Source: an uncultured Collinsella sp. (lineage in GTDB: Bacteria > Actinomycetota > Coriobacteriia > Coriobacteriales > Coriobacteriaceae). From it: DNA of 64,000 bases. Below the pieces are notes generated by a model. The model was given only the letters and a program-made list of their open reading frames with translations, was not told the DNA's origin and ran no database searches. Shown here in pieces: positions 1-7,833 of this stretch. Position numbers and translations under genes: made by a program. Where the stretch lies: NCBI GenBank assembly GCA_900540845.1, contig UQHS01000003.1, positions 72,543 through 136,542 of the forward strand, given 5' to 3'. Each line of letters opens with the position of its first letter. Within the stretch, counting starts at the first letter, position 1.

Positions 1-1084
1 CCTCACTCGGCGTGCAAGCATGCTCGGAATCCAGCAATCGGATATGCGAACTGCGAACCGATGAAACCACCGCTGGAGCATGGGTGGAGACGATAAACTG
101 AATATTTGGGAACGTAGAACGCAGATCACCGAGGATTCGCGCCTGCCACAGCGGATGCAAATGCAAATCGATCTCATCGATAAGAACGATGCCCGGGGTT
201 TCCAACACGCGATCAAGAAGCATGGGGTTGAGCATCGCCATGCGCCTTGCAATATCTGCAACAAGACTGAGCGTACCGCGATAACCATCGCTCATGGAGT
301 GAAGAGAGTCGCGACGATACGCACCTTGGACATCCATGTATGCAAGCACAAGCTCACGTCGCTCAAGGTCGTAATCAACCGTCGCTTCGACATTCCCGCC
401 GACAAGAGGCAGACAAGATGCAATCGCCCTCTTAACCGCAGCGAGCTCAGGACTTTCTTTACGATTTTGTAATTCCCATAGCGTCACCTTCTCGAACCAC
501 GCATACAAACCACGCTCATCAATACCCGCTGATACACACTGCTCATAACCCATAGCTCTCGAAGACCCACGAGCCGGAGTAAGACTCCTAGCGGTGTTTC
601 CGCCACGCAGGCGATTGGCCCCATACAAGGCAATCAAAGGAAGAACCACATCGCTGTCACCTTGGGCAACCCTCCCCTGCATGTTTTCGGAGCGCGCAAG
701 GATAGACTTGGCATCTGCAACGGTCATCCGTGACTGCTTCACCGAGTTTAACGAGCGAGACCAATAGCACTCCTCACCGTCAAAGATCCCTACGGCAGAG
801 ACCGTTGCAGGAAAATGAATCTGCTTGTCGAATGATGAGCCTAATGCGACAACACTCTCACGAACATCCGATCCTTTGAGCTGCTTGCTCTTTGCATAGG
901 GAAAGTGCTCGAGAGGCGTGCTGATTGCGCATGCAATTGCGTCAATGAGGGTCGTCTTGCCCGTAGCGTTATCGCCCGTCAGTACTGTCAGATCGGGCTC
1001 AAACGTCATAGCGAACCTCTCGAAACACCGCACATTAGCTATCGAGATGCTCTGAAGTGTATAGCTTTCTCGCATTCGATTCAA
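1..1084 (-). CDS. AAA-family ATPase, C-terminal part beyond the window
   Basis: This is the N-terminal part of an ABC/SMC-like AAA ATPase that runs off the left edge without a stop. Translation of the minus strand shows the Walker A motif GDNATGKTT near residue 35, a YGANRLR segment, and near the window edge the Walker B segment LIDEIDLHLHP followed by STHAPAVV. This arrangement is typical of stand-alone ATPases such as the PtuA-like group found in Septu defence systems and retron modules. A TTG at 1084 has a GGGGAGG ribosome site 8 bases upstream; the ATG at 1075 is the alternative start. The partner gene, if any, lies outside the window, so the role (defence or DNA repair) is not settled. 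Confidence 0.8.
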   Translation of the reverse strand, partial: MNRMRESYTLQSISIANVRCFERFAMTFEPDLTVLTGDNATGKTTLIDAIACAISTPLEHFPYAKSKQLKGSDVRESVVALGSSFDKQIHFPATVSAVGIFDGEECYWSRSLNSVKQSRMTVADAKSILARSENMQGRVAQGDSDVVLPLIALYGANRLRGGNTARSLTPARGSSRAMGYEQCVSAGIDERGLYAWFEKVTLWELQNRKESPELAAVKRAIASCLPLVGGNVEATVDYDLERRELVLAYMDVQGAYRRDSLHSMSDGYRGTLSLVADIARRMAMLNPMLLDRVLETPGIVLIDEIDLHLHPLWQARILGDLRSTFPNIQFIVSTHAPAVVSSVRSSHIRLLDSEHACTPSE

Positions 1085-1144
1085 AAGACACTTCCTCCCC
1101 AAACCTAGCGAGCAGCATAACGCCGCCCACACAAACCAAGACAA

Positions 1145-2248
1145 TCAGAATCTGGCCAATAGCCTATAACGAACTCGACTCTCAATCCCCTTAATGCCAA
1201 GACACCTCAGATGCATCAATTGCTCTCGCATTGAATACATTAGGGAAGCCAAGGCATGTCCGTCACTATAATTCAACCCCATAACAGAGCAGAAAAATCT
1301 CTTGCGCCGGGGATCAATCTTGCAGCTCGACATGACAAGCTCAGGGTCCATCGACGCAAACACCCTCTTGGCTCCATCCTGAACAAGAGGGTTGTCTGCA
1401 CCGTCATCATGAATCGCGCCCTCGACATACTTAAATCCGCGAATATAATGTGACTCAATCACGCCACGATCTGAAACCCCTATCGAACGCAGCCTTTCCA
1501 ACATGGCAAGCCATCGTTCAAATGGCATGAGCACTGCAGCTTCAGTGGAATGGTTCCGAGTTGACCCCGGAGGATCAAGCCGATAGCAATAATACGCCTT
1601 GTCTAGATACGCTATTGAGCCAGCTTGGCACAATGTATCGATGAGAAACGGGTTATCAGCCCAGCCGGCACCGGGATACTCGATAAAACGAATTGCCTTA
1701 TCGAGCATGAAAGAGCGACTGTACAGAGCCGACCAGATAGACGGGTGATATTCGATAAGCTCTGGATGGTCGCAAAGTGAAAACGGTCGAGTCGATTGAC
1801 TCAATCTCAGAGGCAGAGGGCTACCAGTCCGATATTGATCGGCACCGGGACAATCCCAATCATTAATATTCCACCAGGGGGTCTTGACAATATCCACATG
1901 AGAATCGAAAGTCCTGGCAAACGAAAGCATGTCGCCATACATCCCGGGCTCAATCCAGTCATCGGGCTCCACGATGGAAACCCACTCTCCCCTGGCTTCA
2001 GCCAAGCCGCGATTGCACGCCGAGCCATAGCCCCCGTTCTCTTTATCAACAACTCGAACTCGCGAGTCCTCGGCGGAATGCCTACGCAAAATCTCAGGAG
2101 AGCGGTCGGTGCTACCATCGTTGACGCAGATGACCTCAAGATCGCAGCCAGATTGGTTACGTATACTCAACAAACACTGATCAAGAAACCGTTCAGCGTT
2201 GTATACTGGGACGATAACCGATACAGACATCTTTACGCCGTGAGTCAT
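1145..2248 (-). CDS. Family 2 glycosyltransferase
   Basis: A cytoplasmic GT-A fold glycosyltransferase of about 367 residues that would add a sugar to a surface polysaccharide or teichoic-acid-like precursor. The N-terminus carries the family 2 start VSVIVPVYNAERFLDQCL, then VICVNDGSTDRS and the metal-binding EPDDW motif. The frame is open to 2368, but the reading above 2248 overlaps the preceding ABC gene and lacks family sequence; the ATG at 2248 has AGAAGGGA just upstream and is chosen. It is the last gene of the set 3916 to 1145 and probably uses the polymer exported by the adjacent ABC transporter. The sugar specificity cannot be read from sequence. Confidence 0.88.
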   Translation of the reverse strand: MTHGVKMSVSVIVPVYNAERFLDQCLLSIRNQSGCDLEVICVNDGSTDRSPEILRRHSAEDSRVRVVDKENGGYGSACNRGLAEARGEWVSIVEPDDWIEPGMYGDMLSFARTFDSHVDIVKTPWWNINDWDCPGADQYRTGSPLPLRLSQSTRPFSLCDHPELIEYHPSIWSALYSRSFMLDKAIRFIEYPGAGWADNPFLIDTLCQAGSIAYLDKAYYCYRLDPPGSTRNHSTEAAVLMPFERWLAMLERLRSIGVSDRGVIESHYIRGFKYVEGAIHDDGADNPLVQDGAKRVFASMDPELVMSSCKIDPRRKRFFCSVMGLNYSDGHALASLMYSMREQLMHLRCLGIKGIESRVRYRLLARF

Positions 2249-2318
2249 ATTGTCCCTTCTGTGTTGTAAGAGCAGATTCAACGACGGGAGCGTACAGGGG
2301 CCAGGCAAGCAGAAAAGC

Positions 2319-3074
2319 CTAATTGAACTGCTCTCGATAGGCCCTGCACACCTTGTCGACGGGACCATCCATTCTCAGATCGCCCTTTTCAATCCACACG
2401 GCGCGCTGGCAAATGCGCTCAACTTGCTCCATCGAATGAGAAACGAACAGGACCGTAACGTCACCGGATTCAATGAAATGCTGTATCCTGCGTTCGCACT
2501 TCTCCTGAAAGAAGACATCGCCAACAGACAGCGTCTCATCTACGATTAGGATGTCGGGCTCGGTGATCGTTGCAATGGCAAAGGCGATGCGAGCCACCAT
2601 GCCAGAGGAAAAGTTCTTCAACGGCATATCAACAAAGTCGCGTAGCTCGGCGAAATCGATAATATCGTCAAGATTGGCATCGATGAACTCTTTTCTATAC
2701 CCAAGCAACGCGCCATTGAGGTAGATGTTCTCCCTTGCCGTCAACTCATAGTCAAAGCCAGCGCCAAGCTCAATCAAGGGGGAAATCGAACCATGAGTAG
2801 CAACCATGCCCTCAGACGGCTCAAGCACTCCAGCGATGATCTTGAGCATGGTAGATTTCCCGGATCCGTTTGTTCCTACAAGACCGATAACCTCACCGCG
2901 ATGCACGTTGAAAGATATGTGCTTAAGAGCGCGAAACTCCTCGAAAAACAATTCGTGCCGGGCAAGCTTAATGAAATACTCTTTGAGGTTCGTAAGGGTC
3001 TCCGAAGCCATGTTGAAGACCATGGAGACATCATCGACCTCAATGGCCAAAGGCTTTTCGATAACGGTATCCAT
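2319..3074 (-). CDS. Polysaccharide/teichoic acid ABC exporter, ATP-binding subunit
   Basis: ATPase subunit (251 residues) of a Wzt/TagH-type exporter that moves a lipid-linked polysaccharide across the membrane. Visible motifs are Walker A GTNGSGKST (residues 67-75), signature NFSSGM, and Walker B LIVDETLSVGD with the FFQEKC stretch typical of this subfamily. It lacks the C-terminal carbohydrate-binding extension seen in some Wzt proteins. The start has TAAGGA 8 bases upstream, and the gene follows its permease by 11 bases, so the two are co-transcribed. Its last 30 codons are echoed by a remnant at 20227-20322 on the other strand. Confidence 0.92.
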   Translation of the reverse strand: MDTVIEKPLAIEVDDVSMVFNMASETLTNLKEYFIKLARHELFFEEFRALKHISFNVHRGEVIGLVGTNGSGKSTMLKIIAGVLEPSEGMVATHGSISPLIELGAGFDYELTARENIYLNGALLGYRKEFIDANLDDIIDFAELRDFVDMPLKNFSSGMVARIAFAIATITEPDILIVDETLSVGDVFFQEKCERRIQHFIESGDVTVLFVSHSMEQVERICQRAVWIEKGDLRMDGPVDKVCRAYREQFN

Positions 3075-3085
3075 ATGGGCAATCC

Positions 3086-3916
3086 TTAGATGTAGAGAAT
3101 GAACTTTTTCTCGGTTTTATGAAAAATGAAGTATCCAATTCCCAAAGACGCAACCGCCCAAAAGACGCAAAGCGCACACGTCTGGAAAGCAGGGGTGGTC
3201 TGGAACAAGAAAATATCCCGCATGAACTGGAGATAGTTGTACATAGGATTGACCAGAAGAATCGTCTGCAGCCATTGAGGCATGGCGTAGATATAATCCG
3301 AGGTCCAGAAAATCGGAGTAGCGTATGTCCATGCAGTCAGGATGACGCTCCACAGATGCTGGACGTCCCTGAAGAATACGGTCAAAGCCGAGAGCGCCAT
3401 GCCCAAGCCCATGCAAAACATCATAAGCAGCAACAATGCCACAGGTAAAAGAATCAAATGCCATGTGGGAACAATGCGGAACCAAAGCATGACAAGAGCG
3501 ACAGCGACAAGAGAGAAGCCGAAGTTGACGAGTGAGAAAAGGATTTTTTGAACGGGAAACACCCAGCGATGAATCTTCACCTTTTTCAAGAGTGAAGAGG
3601 CCCACAAGATGGACATGAGAGACTGGGAAGTCGAATCGGACATAACGGCGAACGTCACATTACCAACGATGAGATACAGCGGATACATTTCGGGGGTTAC
3701 CAGCCCCCCGTTCCGCCCTTGAGCGAAAATGGTTGAAAAGACCACCGCCATGACAACCATCATGAGCAGCGGGTTCAAAACACTCCAAGCGATACCGAGA
3801 AAGCTACGACGATATTTGAGCTTGAAATCCTTGGTAACAAGCATTCTGAGAATATAGGCGTCTTTTTCAACCTCGCTTTTTGCATGCGAGTTGACTGCAT
3901 GAAGTTTGTCGGTCAT
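3086..3916 (-). CDS. Polysaccharide/teichoic acid ABC exporter, permease subunit
   Basis: ABC-2 type integral membrane permease of about 276 residues, the channel partner of the ATPase at 2319-3074. The N-terminal cytoplasmic segment ends in DFKLKYRRSFLGIAWSVLNPL, a hallmark of the TagG/Wzm group, followed by about six hydrophobic helices, including ones around LMMVVMAVVFSTIFA and LLPVALLLLMMFCMGLG. The ATG at 3916 is preceded by AAGGAA 5 bases away; a TTG at 3949 would add 11 residues but has no ribosome site. The gene is transcribed divergently from the glycosyltransferase at 4056, so both promoters should lie in the AT-rich 3917-4055 gap. Confidence 0.9.
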   Translation of the reverse strand: MTDKLHAVNSHAKSEVEKDAYILRMLVTKDFKLKYRRSFLGIAWSVLNPLLMMVVMAVVFSTIFAQGRNGGLVTPEMYPLYLIVGNVTFAVMSDSTSQSLMSILWASSLLKKVKIHRWVFPVQKILFSLVNFGFSLVAVALVMLWFRIVPTWHLILLPVALLLLMMFCMGLGMALSALTVFFRDVQHLWSVILTAWTYATPIFWTSDYIYAMPQWLQTILLVNPMYNYLQFMRDIFLFQTTPAFQTCALCVFWAVASLGIGYFIFHKTEKKFILYI

Positions 3917-4055
3917 CTGATTCCTTAAATTGTTTTCCCGTTCTTCCAATTATTATAGAGAATATAGTCACTGCCGTTACAGAGGATGCAATTACACATA
4001 TCTCCGTCCTCCGATAAGGGCCAATATGGCCGTTCGTATCACAAGGAGTCATCAA

Positions 4056-4979
4056 ATGGACTATTCAAGGGTCGCCGTTCTAGTTCCCTGCTACAACGAA
4101 GCACTGACCATAGGTAAAGTCGTTGACGACTATCGTAACGCCTTACCCGGAGCGCGCGTATATGTATATGACAACAACTCCTCAGACGACACCGCAGAAA
4201 TTGCTCGTCGGCACGGAGCAATCGTCAAGCATGAGCCTCGACAAGGCAAGGGGAATGTCTGCCGCCAGATGTTCCGAGACATCGAAGCCGACTGCTATCT
4301 GATGGTAGACGGAGACGATACATATGATGAGACAAAAGCAGTCGAGATGTGTTTGCCAATTCTAAGCGGTGACGCTGATATGACCGTCGGCGATCGATTG
4401 TCAAACGGATCCTACGCGGAAGAGAATAAGAGGGCTTTCCACGGCTTTGGCAACGACCTTGTACGCATGATGATCAAGTGGATTTACGGATACACATTCG
4501 ATGATGTCATGACCGGCTATCGAGCCATGAGCAGAGCCTTTGTTAAAACTTTCCCCGTACTCAGCGAAGGCTTTCAGATTGAGACGGAACTGTCGATCCA
4601 TGCCGTTGATCGGCGCTGGAGGATACAGACCATCCCAATTGAATACCGGGACCGGCCCGAAGGTTCCGAGTCTAAGCTCAGCACCTTCAGCGACGGGATC
4701 AAAGTCATTAAAATGATCGGCATCCTGTTCAAGGATTACAAGCCCCTTAAGCTTTTTACACTTGTGGCCTTTGCGCTCCTTGCAATTGGACTTCTGCTGG
4801 GCGTTCCCGTCATAATTGAATTCATGCAGACGGGCTTGGTGGACCGACTGCCCACGGCGATCCTCGCTGTTGCTCTCGTCTTTTTAAGCTCCCTCTCACT
4901 CGCGACAGGATTTATTCTTGACTCGATAGCGAAAATCGAACGCAAGGAATGGGAACTCTCTGTCTATTCAGAGGAATAG
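4056..4979 (+). CDS. DPM1/GtrB-like family 2 glycosyltransferase with two membrane helices
   Basis: A 307-residue polyprenyl-phosphate glycosyltransferase candidate. It begins VAVLVPCYNEALTIGKVV, has DNNSSDDT and the metal site MVDGDDTYD, a MTGYRAMSR segment, and ends in two hydrophobic helices (about residues 232-290), the layout of DPM1/GtrB enzymes that load a sugar onto undecaprenyl phosphate. The ATG at 4056 has AAGGAG 7 bases upstream; the frame is open upstream but without a ribosome site or family sequence. It is the only plus-strand gene in this locus and may supply the lipid-linked sugar used by the neighbouring transferases. The exact sugar donor is unknown. Confidence 0.88.
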   Translation: MDYSRVAVLVPCYNEALTIGKVVDDYRNALPGARVYVYDNNSSDDTAEIARRHGAIVKHEPRQGKGNVCRQMFRDIEADCYLMVDGDDTYDETKAVEMCLPILSGDADMTVGDRLSNGSYAEENKRAFHGFGNDLVRMMIKWIYGYTFDDVMTGYRAMSRAFVKTFPVLSEGFQIETELSIHAVDRRWRIQTIPIEYRDRPEGSESKLSTFSDGIKVIKMIGILFKDYKPLKLFTLVAFALLAIGLLLGVPVIIEFMQTGLVDRLPTAILAVALVFLSSLSLATGFILDSIAKIERKEWELSVYSEE

Positions 4980-4987
4980 TGCGGAAA

Positions 4988-6706
4988 TTACGAGCGCTTG
5001 CGCGATAAGCGAACCAAAGCCCACAGACCGTCCCAGCACGACAAGGCAATGAAAGGAAGACAGCAGTACAAGGGGAACGCATATCTAACCAGATAGCAAG
5101 GGCCAAGAAAGCATGTCAGATAATACAGCACCGGCAACAAAGCGAACAGCACGTTCGTACGATTTCCAAGATACAGTGATAAAGCCACTGAAAAGAGCGC
5201 TGCCAGCAGAAGAAGTGCGGGCGATGTCAATCCATACAGAAGCACAGAATTCTGCCAAATTGGGTCATAACACAGCTTTCGTACAATCGGCTCCAATTGT
5301 GGGAACAAACTGGCCCTAGGAATAATCGACCAGTTCTCCCCCTCTGAATGTTTATAAACATCATAACCTGCAGGACCCAAGCTTCTTCCGAGTGAAGTGC
5401 TATCAAGGTGTTCCCACTGGTCGTATTCTAGATATGGTTTTGTAATGTTTTGTGAAGAATATCGAGACAACGGACTCCAGTAGTTAAGGGTTAGCTTAAG
5501 GAAAGAGTCTAGATAGATACCGATGTTATCAATTCCTACCTTTGCCCATGCCCGCAAAAATCCGAGTGGATCGTCTTTTATCTTCTCATCAATCGGATAT
5601 GTGAACTTAACGGGATCAGAGATATAGGGATTGTAATTTTCCCACGAAGGCAAGTAATCCTCCAGTATCCGACGATCATCGGGAGACAGAATAGCCTCAT
5701 GATCGTTAAGCACGGCACATGCCTGCTGAATAGGAACTCCGAGAATCTCCGAAGGGCCAGAATTTTTCTGAGCGACAAGCTTGGGCCCAATGGAAGAAAC
5801 TGCAAAACAGGTAATTCCCAGCACGATAAGCTTCAAAGGAGCAATCGACTTCCGAATCGGTCGGAACAGTACCATGATGAAGCACAATAACAATATGAGA
5901 TATGAGGCATTGTTCCTAAACAGCGAAACCAACAACGAGACAACAAGAAGCCCCAGATACTGTTTAAACGAGATAGGCTGCGACGAACCGAATCTCTCCG
6001 CCCAAACCACACACATAAGTGCAAAGAGCGCAGAAAACATCGAATCCTTTGTAGCACTAACAGCCAATATCGGAAAAACAGGAAACAAGGCGACGACAAG
6101 CAGTGACAGCCGAGGGATTTGCGGGGAGTTTGACAGCCTTGCAACAACACGAATGCAGTATCCCAGGGCAACGCTCATGCCAATCATCTGGGTGAGAATA
6201 TATAAGGCAAAACCAGCTATGTCGGAATTAAACAAATGCGTACCCAGCAAAATGCAAGACGACATCCAATAAGTATGAATTAACGGATGGAACGCACTCA
6301 CAAGCCCGAGATCAATCGCATCGTGAATCTGAGTCACTGCATCATATACAAATAGCCCTGGAAATGTAATTAAATGATAGGGCATCCAGCAAATCAAAAT
6401 TACCGACGCCACACGAATGGTACTAGAGAATAATCCAGAAATGAAGGGACATTTGTCGATGCCTGAATGTCGAAGAAGGCAGTTGCCCTCTATCTCAATC
6501 ATTTTTTTCTTGATATGCCGAGTAGCCAGGATGAACAACATCGACAACACAACACAAAATATCAGCGATGCGACAATCGACGTAAAAGAAAATGAGAAGA
6601 CCGACCCCCTGTAGAAGATGTTTAAGCCCAGCGTACACGACAGAAAACAAGCGACTAGAAATGCAACTGGGACAAAATTATGCATCATTAAATTTCTGCA
6701 AACCAT
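4988..6706 (-). CDS. Large multi-pass membrane protein, DUF6020-like
   Basis: An integral membrane protein of about 572 residues with roughly 12 hydrophobic segments. The conserved-looking core includes YDAVTQIHDAI, AFHPLIHTYW and SATKDSMFSALFALM, which recall the DUF6020 group of actinobacterial and clostridial membrane proteins, often found in polysaccharide loci and possibly GT-C-like glycosyltransferases. That assignment rests on memory of the pattern, not on a search. The start is uncertain: the ATG at 6706 is used, but ATG codons at 6688 and 6685 and a TTG at 6712 are also possible and none has a strong ribosome site. Transcription appears continuous from the acyltransferase upstream. 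Confidence 0.75.
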   Translation of the reverse strand: MVCRNLMMHNFVPVAFLVACFLSCTLGLNIFYRGSVFSFSFTSIVASLIFCVVLSMLFILATRHIKKKMIEIEGNCLLRHSGIDKCPFISGLFSSTIRVASVILICWMPYHLITFPGLFVYDAVTQIHDAIDLGLVSAFHPLIHTYWMSSCILLGTHLFNSDIAGFALYILTQMIGMSVALGYCIRVVARLSNSPQIPRLSLLVVALFPVFPILAVSATKDSMFSALFALMCVVWAERFGSSQPISFKQYLGLLVVSLLVSLFRNNASYLILLLCFIMVLFRPIRKSIAPLKLIVLGITCFAVSSIGPKLVAQKNSGPSEILGVPIQQACAVLNDHEAILSPDDRRILEDYLPSWENYNPYISDPVKFTYPIDEKIKDDPLGFLRAWAKVGIDNIGIYLDSFLKLTLNYWSPLSRYSSQNITKPYLEYDQWEHLDSTSLGRSLGPAGYDVYKHSEGENWSIIPRASLFPQLEPIVRKLCYDPIWQNSVLLYGLTSPALLLLAALFSVALSLYLGNRTNVLFALLPVLYYLTCFLGPCYLVRYAFPLYCCLPFIALSCWDGLWALVRLSRKRS

Positions 6707-6721
6707 CAGCAAACCAAAATA

Positions 6722-7801
6722 TCAGGGGATTAGGGCTTTGAAACCCGGTATCTTTCTCAAGAGCGTAACAATAGTCCAGCAAGATGTAAACACGATTATC
6801 GGGCCAACAGTCTTAAGCCAAAGAGAATTCATAGAGACATGCATGGTGCCGCAAATTAAATTATCGAGCAGCAACTTATGAATCAAATAGATGCCAAAAG
6901 AAGCCTGTGAGGCGGAAGCAAGCAAACGGCAACCTCTTCCATCCATTCTTGAAGTAAAAAAAGGCTCTAGTTTTTTAAATGTGAGAAAGATCCATACACT
7001 TGGGAAAACCGCAGTGAATGCACCGTAGCTGAACAACAGGCGATTGACCTCCATGGCCTGAGACGAAGTTAGGTACGTATAGGCAAATCTAAACACAAGA
7101 GAGAACATGCTAAGCGCAGTTAGTAAAAAGTTGCCACGGCGACTGACTTGTAAATCAGGCTTGCTAATCTCATAACCAATCAAGAGGTACATGATATAAA
7201 TTGACGAAGATTGAATGCTAAAGTCTGCATTCCAGGGCAATCCGATAAAGCCAAATAGATAAGGCAATACCGAGCTGAATAGGAACGTGCCGAAGATCAA
7301 ATAGCAAACAGCTGAATGATTGGTAATTATCAAGGAGATAATCGGAATCGAAAGGGTGACACCGGCCATAGCGATAAAAAACCAGTATGTCGGCTCAATC
7401 GTATTGTTCATAAAGGCATCAATAAAGCCAGTGATTGAAAGCGCCGAAACCCCATCCCCAATAAAACCAAATCTATATACGTAGAGAAAAACAGACCATG
7501 CAAGATATGGAATGAATATCCTCCTACACCGCTTAATCAAGAACTCTTTCGTACTATACCGATTTCTGTACGAAAGCGTCTTTGCACCAGTCAACATAAA
7601 GAAGACTGGAACCGCCCAATAGAAAAGCACCTCGATTAAGAGAGAGAGCGCCCAACGAGGACTCGAGGAAAACACATGAACTGACCCATTGCAGTGCAGA
7701 ACAACAACCGCAAAAGCAGCACACACCGTCAGCACGTCAAAGTACGCGACCCTGCGCTCATGATTCGAAAAACCCACACTCATTTGCAACGCACCCATCA
7801 T
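6722..7801 (-). CDS. Acyltransferase family 3 membrane protein
   Basis: A membrane-bound O-acyltransferase of the OafA/NolL group, 359 residues with about ten helices. The family signature appears early: RVAYFDVLTVCAAFAVVVLHCNG (around residues 16-38) with the catalytic-type histidine in LHCNG, then WAVPVFFMLTGA and a C-terminal SFGIYLIHKLL. It would acetylate or otherwise acylate a sugar of the surface polymer. Two starts are possible, ATG at 7801 and ATG at 7783; the second leaves only MSVGFSNHERR before the first helix and is equally credible. A perfect hairpin at 7805-7829 lies directly in front of the first ATG. Confidence 0.88.
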   Translation of the reverse strand: MMGALQMSVGFSNHERRVAYFDVLTVCAAFAVVVLHCNGSVHVFSSSPRWALSLLIEVLFYWAVPVFFMLTGAKTLSYRNRYSTKEFLIKRCRRIFIPYLAWSVFLYVYRFGFIGDGVSALSITGFIDAFMNNTIEPTYWFFIAMAGVTLSIPIISLIITNHSAVCYLIFGTFLFSSVLPYLFGFIGLPWNADFSIQSSSIYIMYLLIGYEISKPDLQVSRRGNFLLTALSMFSLVFRFAYTYLTSSQAMEVNRLLFSYGAFTAVFPSVWIFLTFKKLEPFFTSRMDGRGCRLLASASQASFGIYLIHKLLLDNLICGTMHVSMNSLWLKTVGPIIVFTSCWTIVTLLRKIPGFKALIP

Positions 7802-7804
7802 GTG

Positions 7805-7829
7805 CGATGGGGTTTACCACCCCATCGCA
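7805..7829. repeat. Intergenic 9-bp perfect hairpin
   Basis: The two 9-base arms GCGATGGGG and CCCCATCGC flank a 7-base spacer. The hairpin fills almost the whole gap between the double glycosyltransferase gene and the acyltransferase start. No T-run follows on either strand, so it does not look like an ordinary intrinsic terminator. It may stabilise mRNA ends or hide the downstream ribosome site. Confidence 0.6.
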
Positions 7830-7833
7830 TCAT

